NCBI GenBank assembly: GCA_014523685.1
Contig: JAATVT010000055.1
Coordinates: 1 to 10,169 of the forward strand
Origin: Nitrososphaerales archaeon TH5893
Lineage (GTDB): Archaea; Thermoproteota; Nitrososphaeria; Nitrososphaerales; Nitrososphaeraceae
Length of the DNA stretch: 10,169 nucleotides
Direction of reading: 5' to 3'
Under the pieces are notes generated by a model. That model did no database searches, was not told where the DNA came from, and worked only from the letters and a program-made list of their open reading frames with translations. Within the stretch, counting starts at the first letter, position 1; each line of letters opens with the position of its first letter. The translations under genes were made by a program, and so were the position numbers. This document shows, piece by piece, positions 1-6,642 of this stretch.

Positions 1-1058
1 TCCCTCATCCTTTTGACGTTTACTTTTAGCTCTAATGTTAGGCCGGTAAGGATGCGCAAGCTGTCTCGGACTAAGCAGGACGATCTAATTAGTTCTGGTT
101 TTAATTCCTGTAAGTCTCTGCCGTACCCAGAGGGAAGTCCCTTTATTATTGATATTACGGCGACAAGATTGCTGGATGCTACTGCCGCTTTTGCGCGAAT
201 TAATTCTAGTGAATCTGGGTTTTTCTTTTGTGGCATCAGACTTGAAGTCGATGAGTAACTATCAGGGACTTCTACGTAACCGAATTCAGTAGTATTCCAT
301 AATATGAAATCTTCGGATATACGAGTCAAGGTTATCATTAATATAGTAAGTGATGATACGAATTCGATTAAATCATCCCTTGATGTTGTGGCGTCTATAG
401 AGTTGGATATTACACCATTGAATCCTAACAAGGATGCAGTCAGGTTTCTATCTATGTTAATACTAGTGCCTCCAATCGCGCAGGCTCCGAGCGGCGAAGT
501 GTTTATCCTACTATATACGTTATCTAACCTGTCGAGGTCCCTAAAGTGGTTATCTACATAGGAAAGAAGGTAATGAGAAAATGTTCCTAGTTGTGCTTGC
601 TGAAGATGTGTATACATAGGCATAATCGAATGAAAATTTTCCTTGGATTTTGACAGTAGTGCGCTAACAAACCTAATAATAGCTTTCGAAATTTCATTGA
701 TAAAATCTCTAATCATCATTCGAATATCAAGAATAACCTGATCATTTCTTGACCTAGCAGTTTGCAATATTCCTCCCACATCATAGCCCAATTCTGAAAT
801 AAGACGAGCTTCAATGGATTCATGTATATCCTCAAATTTCTCCGTAGACAATATTTTGGGATTCTTCCTAATCTTCTCCAATTCGACCAATAATTTCCGC
901 AAGCTAGATGTTGACAATATTCCCTTTTTAAATAACATAATAATGTGAGCTTCGCTTCCCAATATATCATAGTACAAGATGTGCCTGTCTGTCTCGATGG
1001 ACGAAAGAAACTCTAGCGCATTCTTGTCCAGCGAGCCGCCAGTTCTTGATCTGTACAT
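1..1058 (-). CDS. argH: Argininosuccinate lyase, 3' end cut by the window edge
   Basis: Cleaves argininosuccinate to arginine and fumarate in the cytoplasm, the last step of arginine biosynthesis. The minus strand is open from an ATG at 1058 to base 1, giving 352 codons; the family usually has about 460-500 residues, so roughly the last quarter lies outside. Visible landmarks are an HESIE segment near residue 79, TARSRNDQV at 100-108, the catalytic-type TH pair at 150-151, and the fumarase/lyase superfamily signature STSSLMPQKKNPD at 270-282 with the catalytic serine loop. The family motif usually reads HTARSRND; here the residue before TARS is Gln. An in-frame TAA lies eight codons upstream of the ATG, with a TTG at 1073 as the only alternative start; MYRSR is a typical N-terminus. 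A TATA-like box 26 bases upstream suggests a leaderless transcript. The gene diverges from the DUF59 gene. Confidence 0.95.
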   Translation of the reverse strand, partial: MYRSRTGGSLDKNALEFLSSIETDRHILYYDILGSEAHIIMLFKKGILSTSSLRKLLVELEKIRKNPKILSTEKFEDIHESIEARLISELGYDVGGILQTARSRNDQVILDIRMMIRDFINEISKAIIRFVSALLSKSKENFHSIMPMYTHLQQAQLGTFSHYLLSYVDNHFRDLDRLDNVYSRINTSPLGACAIGGTSINIDRNLTASLLGFNGVISNSIDATTSRDDLIEFVSSLTILMITLTRISEDFILWNTTEFGYVEVPDSYSSTSSLMPQKKNPDSLELIRAKAAVASSNLVAVISIIKGLPSGYGRDLQELKPELIRSSCLVRDSLRILTGLTLELKVNVKRMR

Positions 1059-1080
1059 AGCTAAAGAACTCAAAGCGTTT

Positions 1081-1090
1081 TATTTTAATA
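1081..1090 (-). promoter_or_regulatory. TATA-like box for argH
   Basis: The minus strand reads TATTAAAATA, centred about 27 bases before the argH ATG at 1058. In archaea the TATA box sits about 26 bases before the transcription start, so the transcript would begin at or next to the start codon. No Shine-Dalgarno sequence is visible, which fits a leaderless mRNA. Confidence 0.45.
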
Positions 1091-1160
1091 TTCTAAAGAT
1101 ATGACGTTCCAGATAGTTTTTGGCGCTCCTGTTCCTGGAGATGAGGGGCTTCTGGCAATG

Positions 1161-1169
1161 ATTAAATAC
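1161..1169 (+). promoter_or_regulatory. TATA-like box for the DUF59 gene
   Basis: ATTAAATAC lies 26 bases before the ATG at 1191. The spacing matches a leaderless archaeal promoter and supports 1191 as the start rather than 1101. A second AT-rich run, AATATATAAT at 1171-1180, is too close to the start codon for that role. Confidence 0.35.
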
Positions 1170-1190
1170 CAATATATAATCCTATATTGC

Positions 1191-1511
1191 ATGGTTCAGG
1201 ATCTTCAAAATACTCGAAAGCAAATTTTTGATGAGTTGACAAAGATTGTAGACCCAGAAATTGGAGTTTCTATAATGGAGCTCGAATTAATTGATAACGT
1301 AAATATTGATTCTTCAAATGTGTCTATAGATTTGCACTTGACCAGCCCGTTCTGCCCTGCAGTCTTTGGCTTCAAAATTGCTCAAGATGTCAGAGATAAT
1401 GTGTATAAGATTCCTGATATCAGTTCAGTAAAAGTAAACGTTAGTAATCATTTTATGGCAGAGGCCATCAATAAGCAGGTCAACGAAAGCTCCCCCCCTC
1501 AAAAGACATAG
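1191..1511 (+). CDS. MIP18/DUF59-family Fe-S assembly protein (SufT/PaaD-like)
   Basis: A 106-residue single-domain protein. The DUF59 fold fills residues 9-95: IFDELTKIVDPEIG with the conserved DPE at 21-23, and TSPFCP at 51-56 containing the one conserved cysteine (C55) typical of this family. Family members help mature Fe-S proteins (SufT and MIP18) or assist oxygenase assembly (PaaD). The frame is open back to an ATG at 1101, but the extra 30 residues are hydrophobic and unlike any DUF59 N-terminus, so I use the ATG at 1191, where MVQDLQNTRKQI leads straight into helix 1 and a TATA-like box lies at -26. It diverges from argH and converges on sdhB, whose product carries three Fe-S clusters; a link to SDH maturation is inference from position only. 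The tail after residue 97 is short and polar. Confidence 0.88.
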   Translation: MVQDLQNTRKQIFDELTKIVDPEIGVSIMELELIDNVNIDSSNVSIDLHLTSPFCPAVFGFKIAQDVRDNVYKIPDISSVKVNVSNHFMAEAINKQVNESSPPQKT

Positions 1512-1553
1512 GAACCTCTATATTCGTGATTCTATGGTCTCAAACAGTCGGGT

Positions 1554-1582
1554 TAGCGAATTATCCAAACTTCAATTCGCTA
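1554..1582. terminator. Inverted repeat between convergent genes, possible terminator
   Basis: A perfect 9-base inverted repeat, TAGCGAATT (1554-1562) and AATTCGCTA (1574-1582), with an 11-base loop. It lies in the 126-base gap between the ends of the DUF59 gene and sdhB, where it could serve both directions. No long T-run follows on either strand, and archaeal termination often relies on T-rich tracts, so a protein-binding site is also possible. Confidence 0.35.
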
Positions 1583-1637
1583 CTAGTAAAGCCGTGTTTC
1601 CATAATAACTTAAGACCTCTTACCTTCAGCCCTGACC

Positions 1638-2471
1638 CTAAGATCCCTCTCTGCTAGTCTCTCTTAATTCAGCAAGTCTTTTCTTGGGCTTTTTGGTAAT
1701 GCTCATCATATGACTTCTCAGCATTTGTATCCCTAATGCAGGATCAACTCCTTTTGGGCACACCTTACTACACGAACCAGCAAAATGGCATCTCCATATT
1801 CCGTGTTTATCGTCTACGATGCTCAGGCGTTTCTCTACAGCATCGTCCCTGCTATCTGCAAAATATCTATAGGCTTGAGCTAAAGCCTGAGGACCGGGGA
1901 ATTTTGTATCTGTGGCAACTGTAGGGCAGGCAGAGTAACAAAGTCCGCACTTTATGCAATACGAAAACTGAAGAAACTCGTCTACTTGTTGAGGCGTCTG
2001 TTCGAACTCGCTTAGCTTATCTATGCTGGGATCGGGGTGCAGGTTTTGAATATAAGGTTGAATTTTCTTATGATGATCAAAGAACTCCTGAAAGTCAGTT
2101 ACAAGATCACGTATTAGAGGAAAGTTGGGTAGAGGTTCACATGTGATTGTATGTGTTCCTAGTTCCGAAATTTTCGTATAACATGCAAGTCTTGGGATGC
2201 CATTAATCTTCATGCCGCAGGATCCGCATGATGCCATCCGGCATGAATATCTTATGGCTACACTACTATCCAGTCGTTCTTTCGCATATATGAGTGCGTC
2301 TAGGACAGTAGTCCAACGGCTAACGGGCACACGATATGAATCATACGAATTCTCTGGCTTCTGGTTTGGTCCTCCCCTGTAAATATTTAACACAATATCC
2401 GAAGTATCGTCGCTAGCTCTCGGAAGATTTATTTCTGACGTATCTCTTGCTAATAAGAACTTCTTTTTCAT
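1638..2471 (-). CDS. sdhB: Succinate dehydrogenase iron-sulfur subunit
   Basis: Electron-transfer subunit of complex II, passing electrons from the FAD of SdhA through three Fe-S clusters to the membrane quinone site. The 277 residues show an N-terminal plant-type ferredoxin domain with the [2Fe-2S] ligands C77, C82, C85 and C97 (CRMASCGSC, then C after 11 residues). A C-terminal ferredoxin domain follows, with CIKCGLCYSACP (C172, C175, C178, C182) and CHFAGSCSKVCPKG (C228, C234, C238), the usual set for the [4Fe-4S] and [3Fe-4S] centres. All expected ligands are present. The ATG at 2471 is preceded by GGTGA at 2482-2478 with a six-base spacer, a good archaeal ribosome site. It is the last gene of the sdhACDB operon, 29 bases after sdhD. 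Length and motif spacing are standard. Confidence 0.96.
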   Translation of the reverse strand: MKKKFLLARDTSEINLPRASDDTSDIVLNIYRGGPNQKPENSYDSYRVPVSRWTTVLDALIYAKERLDSSVAIRYSCRMASCGSCGMKINGIPRLACYTKISELGTHTITCEPLPNFPLIRDLVTDFQEFFDHHKKIQPYIQNLHPDPSIDKLSEFEQTPQQVDEFLQFSYCIKCGLCYSACPTVATDTKFPGPQALAQAYRYFADSRDDAVEKRLSIVDDKHGIWRCHFAGSCSKVCPKGVDPALGIQMLRSHMMSITKKPKKRLAELRETSREGS

Positions 2472-2500
2472 CTCGTTTCACCATGTTTTTTATATAGACT

Positions 2501-2872
2501 TCATCCGCTAACAATTATAATTGTTCGTGTTCCGTACCCTATTACAACTAGCATTGCTGTCAATGTAAATAGCATAACGAATTTTTCCCACTTCGCGTCT
2601 TGTCTCAATTCAAGCAGCATTACTCTCAATCCGTTGAATCCATGTATTGATACGAGTATTAGTATGCTCTCCAAGAGTAAGGAATATAATATATTCTGAT
2701 AGTTGGCAACAACGTTTTCGTACTCGAGAGACATAGAAAAGGGAGTTATAACCCTCATCATTACATGTACTGCAACCGTCAAGAGAGCGGCAAGCCCAGT
2801 GACGTAATGGATTTTCATTACAGTACTTTCTCTCATAAATTTACGTCTGGTGTTCTGAATATTTCCTGCCAC
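2501..2872 (-). CDS. sdhD: Succinate dehydrogenase membrane anchor subunit (SdhD-type)
   Basis: A 123-residue membrane protein with three predicted transmembrane helices, about residues 20-42, 62-88 and 98-121. It anchors SdhAB to the inner face of the membrane and, with SdhC, forms the quinone site. H36 in helix 1 and H77 in helix 2 are candidate haem b ligands; H77 starts the motif HGFNGLR, matched by HSINGIR in the preceding gene. The start is GTG at 2872, six bases after the sdhC stop, with GGAGG inside the sdhC tail about 11 bases upstream as ribosome site. Position between sdhC and sdhB makes the assignment firm; which of the two anchors is called C or D is a convention. Confidence 0.88.
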   Translation of the reverse strand: MAGNIQNTRRKFMRESTVMKIHYVTGLAALLTVAVHVMMRVITPFSMSLEYENVVANYQNILYSLLLESILILVSIHGFNGLRVMLLELRQDAKWEKFVMLFTLTAMLVVIGYGTRTIIIVSG

Positions 2873-2878
2873 TATTAC

Positions 2879-3340
2879 TTATTCTCCTCCAAAGAGTACA
2901 CTACTGCCATAAAGCATAGCCGCAGCTGCCAATATCAGTGCCACCCAAATCCCAGATCTCTGGATATTATTAAGTGAACCCGCCTCGTATGGATAGTCTG
3001 GCCTTCCTGGTTTTCCAAGGCCCCGCGCTGTTTCTGCAAATATAAGTCTTATACCATTAATCGAATGAAACGTGCTGGTCCCTATAACGAGGATCAAGAA
3101 GATGTGCCCATAAGTCGTTTGAGTAAGTTCAAGCATAGCATTCCAAGCATCGAGCCCTCCTACCAAATTGCTCGTCTCATAAACGTGTCCCACAAAGTAC
3201 AGAAGCAAAAAGAGACCTGTCAACCGCATAAGCCAGTATGAAAGCCGTTCCCATCCATATCGTGTAGGATTGAGCCATCCCTTTAGACCTTCTCGATTCG
3301 ACCATTTGTTCGAGTCTTGCTTGTCTTTGAAGGCTTCCAT
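2879..3340 (-). CDS. sdhC: Succinate dehydrogenase cytochrome b / membrane anchor subunit (SdhC-type)
   Basis: A 153-residue membrane protein. After a charged cytoplasmic N-terminus of about 33 residues come three predicted helices, about 34-56, 78-102 and 129-150. RLTGLFLLLYFVGH (H52) in helix 1 and FHSINGIR (H92) in helix 2 match the cytochrome b-type anchor family, in which such histidines bind haem b and nearby residues shape the quinone pocket. The ATG at 3340 directly abuts the TAG stop of sdhA with no bases between, so translation is probably coupled; GGAGAG lies 12 bases upstream within the end of sdhA. With SdhD it would supply four helix histidines in total, enough for two haems as in type A complex II of other archaea; the haem number is inference. 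Confidence 0.9.
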   Translation of the reverse strand: MEAFKDKQDSNKWSNREGLKGWLNPTRYGWERLSYWLMRLTGLFLLLYFVGHVYETSNLVGGLDAWNAMLELTQTTYGHIFLILVIGTSTFHSINGIRLIFAETARGLGKPGRPDYPYEAGSLNNIQRSGIWVALILAAAAMLYGSSVLFGGE

Positions 3341-5050
3341 CTAATACTTTCTCTCCACAGGTGCATATCTCGTAAATGTGACAGGGTGCCAGGCCATATG
3401 AGGCTGGCTATCTGAGTAGTAAGCCAAGGTATGTTTTAAGAAATTGAGGTCATCACGTTTGGGGTAGTCTGTCCTTGCATGGGCTCCCCTAGATTCCCGT
3501 CGAATGTAAGCACCCATTAAGACCACCTCGGCGATTCTGAACATCGAGTCTGCCTCCATTACATTGAAGAAGTTGGTGTTATATTCCTTGGCACGGTCGT
3601 CGACGTGTTTCCAGGTCATATCCCTTAGTTCACTTAACCTTTTAATGCCTTCGCTCAGGCCTTCGTTGTCCCTAAAAACATACGCCTTGTCATCCATATT
3701 ATCAGTTAGTGATTTTCGTACTTCGTAAGGGTTAACCTGGCCTCTCCCTCGGAAAATTCCATCGTAGATTCTTTTTTCTTCTTTGTGGACCTGCTCTCCA
3801 TTGATAGATGGACTGTCTTTGTTCGATGCATATTGTACTGCCAATTTACCTGTTATTCTACCCCATACGAGGCATTCGGATGTAGAATTCGCTCCAAGAC
3901 GATTAGAACCATGAGTACTATTGCATGATGCTTCGCCAGCCGCCCAAAGTCCACTTATTTCCGTGCTTCCGTCAATGTTGGTATGAATTCCACCCATCAT
4001 ATAATGACATACTGGTCGTATTTGGATGGGCTCCTTAACTATATCCACTCCAGAGAACTTTATTCCAATTTCCCTTATCCCGGCTAATTTACTCTTAATA
4101 GTTTCTTCACCTAAATGTGTCAAGTCGAGAGTAAGGCAAGCAGCACCTGACTCGTGTACCATTCCTCTTCCCTCTTGAATTTCTCTTATCATCGAACGAG
4201 AAACGACATCTCTTGGGGCTAGTTCAAGCTTTTCTGGAGCGTACTTTTTCATGAATCTCTCACCATCGCTGTTGACCAGGTATCCTCCTTCTCCTCTCGC
4301 CCCTTCTGTTACCAATATTCCAGAAGGGAGAATACCAGTTGGATGGAACTGGACAAATTCCATGTCCTTGAGGCCCAGACCTGCTCTGTAAGCCATGTCT
4401 AATCCATCAGGGGTCGAGGAATATGAGTATGTAGAAAAGCTGTAGATTCTTCCTGCACCACCGGTACAGATTATACCTGCCGGAGCCTTGAAAACAACAA
4501 AATCTCCCGACTTCATTTCTATTGCTGTAACGCCTGCAAAGGTCTTATTGTCATGGAGGATAGAAGTGCAAAACCATTCATTGTAGAATTCAATATTTTC
4601 ATATTTTAGGCACGTATCATAAAGGGTCTGCATTTCATAAAAACCAACTTTATCCTGTGCGTAAGTCGCCCGAGGAAAAGAGTATCCTCCAAACTTCCTT
4701 TGATCTATTCTCCCGTCGAGCCTTCTGGACCAAGGCATACCCCAATGATCGAGCTGGTAGATTTCTAGAGGCATCGTCTTGACAAGACGTTCGGCAACAT
4801 CCTGATCTGCGAGAAAATCACTTCCTTTGATAGTGTCATAGATATGGGATTCTTCGTTGTCCCCCTCTTCTTGGAAAAGTACTGCTGCAGTACCACCCTC
4901 GGCCGAAACTGAATGAGAACGCATGACCTGGACTTTAGATAGCACTGCTATTTCCGCAGAGTTGCTGTTGGATGCAGCGGAGATTGCGGCCCTTAACCCG
5001 GCTAGACCAGAACCAATAATTAGAACATCATAAGAAACTGAATCTGTCAG
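3341..5050 (-). CDS. sdhA: Succinate dehydrogenase flavoprotein subunit, apparent CTG start
   Basis: Catalytic subunit of complex II, oxidising succinate to fumarate with covalently bound FAD. With the start proposed here it has 569 residues, the usual length. SYDVLIIGSGLAGLRAA carries the Rossmann motif GxGxxG at 13-18. RSHSVSAEGG holds H46, the expected covalent FAD ligand. FHPTG with H236, TEGARGEGG with the catalytic-type R252, CHYMMGG with H349, and HGSNRLGANS with R384 are the active-site and FAD-contact motifs. The start is odd. An in-frame TAA (5053-5051) is followed at once by CTG ACA GAT TCA GTT TCT TAT, and no ATG, GTG or TTG occurs before the Rossmann motif. The first conventional start, GTG at 4945, would remove residues 1-35 including GxGxxG. 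I therefore take CTG at 5050; a sequencing error of an original ATG is possible. First gene of the sdhACDB operon. Confidence 0.93.
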   Translation of the reverse strand: MTDSVSYDVLIIGSGLAGLRAAISAASNSNSAEIAVLSKVQVMRSHSVSAEGGTAAVLFQEEGDNEESHIYDTIKGSDFLADQDVAERLVKTMPLEIYQLDHWGMPWSRRLDGRIDQRKFGGYSFPRATYAQDKVGFYEMQTLYDTCLKYENIEFYNEWFCTSILHDNKTFAGVTAIEMKSGDFVVFKAPAGIICTGGAGRIYSFSTYSYSSTPDGLDMAYRAGLGLKDMEFVQFHPTGILPSGILVTEGARGEGGYLVNSDGERFMKKYAPEKLELAPRDVVSRSMIREIQEGRGMVHESGAACLTLDLTHLGEETIKSKLAGIREIGIKFSGVDIVKEPIQIRPVCHYMMGGIHTNIDGSTEISGLWAAGEASCNSTHGSNRLGANSTSECLVWGRITGKLAVQYASNKDSPSINGEQVHKEEKRIYDGIFRGRGQVNPYEVRKSLTDNMDDKAYVFRDNEGLSEGIKRLSELRDMTWKHVDDRAKEYNTNFFNVMEADSMFRIAEVVLMGAYIRRESRGAHARTDYPKRDDLNFLKHTLAYYSDSQPHMAWHPVTFTRYAPVERKY

Positions 5051-5100
5051 TTATGATATCAGGCTCCTGAATTAATGGGAAAATATTCTCATAAATACCT
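5051..5100 (-). promoter_or_regulatory. Probable sdh operon promoter and short leader
   Basis: On the minus strand a TATA-like GTATTTATG (about 5099-5091) would place transcription near 5069. A Shine-Dalgarno-like AGGAG (5068-5064) follows, 13 bases before the proposed CTG start, longer than the usual 5-10. The AGGAG sits inside a perfect dyad, TCAGG-AG-CCTGA (5070-5059), and TGATATCA (5061-5054) is a full palindrome next to it. The rest of the 203-base gap up to 5253 shows no convincing gene. Confidence 0.35.
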
Positions 5101-5253
5101 TTAGGACCATTATTTATTTGAATAAAGATCCAAAGCAATGTCAGTTTCAAATTAGATAAGTAGTATTCATTTTGGGCAGGAACCGTCTTTTGATTGCTTT
5201 TGTCGCAGAGCAAGGGAGCGGAATGTTCATCACTTTAATTTTAGTTTTCTTAA

Positions 5254-5424
5254 TTATATAATCTGTCGTTTAATCCAGTTGTATTTCCTCATATGTGGTT
5301 CTGGGTATCCACATTTAGCGCATTGCTTTCCTCGCTTGTGAAAGGAATTATGACCGCATCTTCTACATCTTATGTGTGTCTTCTTCCTAGTAAATTTGCC
5401 CATTGAGGTAGTGCCTTTGGTCAT
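5254..5424 (-). CDS. rpl37e: 50S ribosomal protein L37e
   Basis: A 56-residue, strongly basic zinc-ribbon protein of the archaeal and eukaryotic large ribosomal subunit. The translation begins [15 protein letters not shown] and contains CRRC (C20, C23) and CAKC (C35, C38), the four zinc ligands, followed by the conserved tail segment YNWIKRQ. Length and motif order match the family. The ATG at 5424 has AGGT about eight bases upstream. It follows lsm by 15 bases on the same strand, and the Sm-like plus L37e pair is a widely conserved archaeal gene couple, which supports both calls. An alternative ATG at residue 8 (MGKFTRKK) is possible. Confidence 0.95.
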   Translation of the reverse strand: MTKGTTSMGKFTRKKTHIRCRRCGHNSFHKRGKQCAKCGYPEPHMRKYNWIKRQII

Positions 5425-5439
5425 AACAATTACCTATTT

Positions 5440-5658
5440 TTAAGCGGGTGGTGGAGATATAATGACAACATTGTCTCCCCTAACTACAATCATTCCAAGC
5501 TCATTTGTCTTACTTCCTTCTAGTATTTCTACAGAGTCATCTAATAGCAAGTTCATGTGTTGGTCAAAACCATGAAGATTACCTCTAATTACTTTGCCAC
5601 CCTTTAGCTTTATGAGAACAACTTTTCCCAGGCTCTCGTCCAAAACTTTTACAGCCAT
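5440..5658 (-). CDS. lsm: Sm-like (LSm) archaeal RNA-binding protein
   Basis: A small Sm-fold protein that in archaea assembles into heptameric rings binding U-rich RNA and takes part in RNA processing. The Sm1 motif covers about residues 10-45 (LIKLKGGKVIRGNLHGFDQHMNLLL in two parts, with the FDQHMN RNA-binding loop), and Sm2 is IVVRGDNVVIIS near the C-terminus, where RGD is the second RNA contact. From the ATG at 5658 the protein has 72 residues; a TTG at 5670 would add four (MSVD). I prefer the ATG because GGTAGAT lies directly before it and nothing resembling a ribosome site precedes the TTG. It ends in SPPPA. Probably co-transcribed with rpl37e from the TATA box near 5712. Confidence 0.94.
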   Translation of the reverse strand: MAVKVLDESLGKVVLIKLKGGKVIRGNLHGFDQHMNLLLDDSVEILEGSKTNELGMIVVRGDNVVIISPPPA

Positions 5659-5705
5659 ATCTACCGACAATATGTTCTGATACCTACAACTAAACCTAAT
5701 TAAGG

Positions 5706-5719
5706 CTATATATTAAAAT
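5706..5719 (-). promoter_or_regulatory. TATA-like box for lsm-rpl37e
   Basis: The minus strand reads ATTTTAATATATAG, a strong archaeal TATA-like element. Transcription about 26 bases downstream, near 5686, gives a leader of about 28 bases to the lsm ATG. It lies in the 92-base gap after the arfB-like gene, so lsm-rpl37e can be transcribed on its own. Confidence 0.5.
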
Positions 5720-5750
5720 TTCATTTCTCATTTCTTCTCAGTTATTATGC

Positions 5751-6470
5751 TCACAAGTCTTCTAGTTCCAGGATTACCTTAGCTATATTTTTGATGATTT
5801 GATCTAGGAGTTCCTGACCTTTAGTGGCCGTAGCATTCCTGGGATCTCCCCAGACGCCATTCTTAGAAATTTTCGGAAATGATCCCGGATTATTTGTAAG
5901 CGTTTGATAAGTTCCTTTCAATTTCCGGCGATTAACAGTACCTGGCTCAGCCTTATCCATCCTTACGTAGTCAGAGCGAATCGCTAACATTATTGAAGTC
6001 TCCGTCTCCCCCCCATGGTCAAATTCGATATCCATCATATTCCAATAGTTCAGAGAAAATGCAGAGAATTCTTTATCAGAATCACTTTGGCCAAGATAGT
6101 GAGCCACGTATTGTAGAGCGCCGCTATTTCCATGATGACCGTTTACATAAATCACGTTCTTTAATCCTCTTTTCGACAAGGATATGGATATGTCGTGGGT
6201 TAGATTAATCAGAGTGGAGTATCTTAGGGACACATTAAATAAGGGACTATGTTCAATGGAAATGCCATAATTAATGGGCGGCAATACAAAAGCCCCCAAG
6301 CGTTTGGCAACAAGTTTTGTTATATGACTCGCTATTATCAGATCAGTTGCTACGGGTAGATGTCTGCCATGTTGTTCAAGAGATCCTACAGGAACTAGTG
6401 CTCGCGTATAATTCTTAGTCATCCGATCAAATTCGACAGAAGTTATTCCATCACCCACATCAATTGCCAT
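5751..6470 (-). CDS. arfB: Creatininase-family amidohydrolase, probable FAPy deformylase (ArfB-like)
   Basis: A 239-residue metal-dependent amidohydrolase of the creatininase fold. Characterised archaeal ArfB removes formate from the ring-opened GTP product (FAPy) made by GTP cyclohydrolase III, an early step towards riboflavin and coenzyme F420; the M. jannaschii enzyme is about this size. Visible metal-site motifs are SLEQHG (E32, H34), ATD (D43), NGHHGN (H112, H113) and DHGGETETS (H152, E155). The C-terminal GVWGDPRNATATKG is the family's conserved loop. The ATG at 6470 is the first start after a TATA-like box at about -32, so a near-leaderless mRNA is likely. Creatininase relatives have other roles (creatininase, mycofactocin MftE), so substrate is inferred from archaeal context. 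Its neighbour purU also releases formate. Confidence 0.8.
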   Translation of the reverse strand: MAIDVGDGITSVEFDRMTKNYTRALVPVGSLEQHGRHLPVATDLIIASHITKLVAKRLGAFVLPPINYGISIEHSPLFNVSLRYSTLINLTHDISISLSKRGLKNVIYVNGHHGNSGALQYVAHYLGQSDSDKEFSAFSLNYWNMMDIEFDHGGETETSIMLAIRSDYVRMDKAEPGTVNRRKLKGTYQTLTNNPGSFPKISKNGVWGDPRNATATKGQELLDQIIKNIAKVILELEDL

Positions 6471-6496
6471 CTTCCAATTTCATCAATAACGCTGAC

Positions 6497-6506
6497 GTTT
6501 ATAATT
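6497..6506 (-). promoter_or_regulatory. TATA-like box for the arfB-like gene
   Basis: The minus strand reads AATTATAAAC, about 32 bases before the ATG at 6470, placing transcription some six bases upstream of the start codon. The remaining gap to purU holds a weak inverted repeat, GGCAA (6618-6622) and TTGCC (6633-6637) with a 10-base loop, just after the purU stop; it could be a weak terminator. Confidence 0.4.
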
Positions 6507-6642
6507 TTCGCGACTAATCGTGTTCTAGTTATTGAGATTGTAACCCCTGAATATGGGAAATAATATTTCAGAATTTCATATTAGCTGAATTGATTGGTAA
6601 ATATTTCTTAGAATTCAGGCAATTGTTCTTCCTTGCCAAATA

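Noticed and set aside
13..561. Plus-strand open frames at 13-258 and 304-561, and a minus-strand frame at 716-970
   Set aside because: All three overlap argH in other frames; the argH frame is open throughout and carries the lyase signature.
1101..1190. ATG at 1101 as the start of the DUF59 gene
   Set aside because: The extra 30 residues do not resemble the family N-terminus, and the ATG at 1191 has a TATA-like box at the leaderless distance.
3341..4945. GTG at 4945 as the sdhA start
   Set aside because: It would delete the Rossmann FAD-binding motif, which is intact and in frame upstream.
5028..5213. 61-codon minus-strand frame beginning with TTG upstream of sdhA
   Set aside because: No family resemblance, TTG start without a ribosome site, overlaps the sdhA start; taken as leader and promoter DNA.
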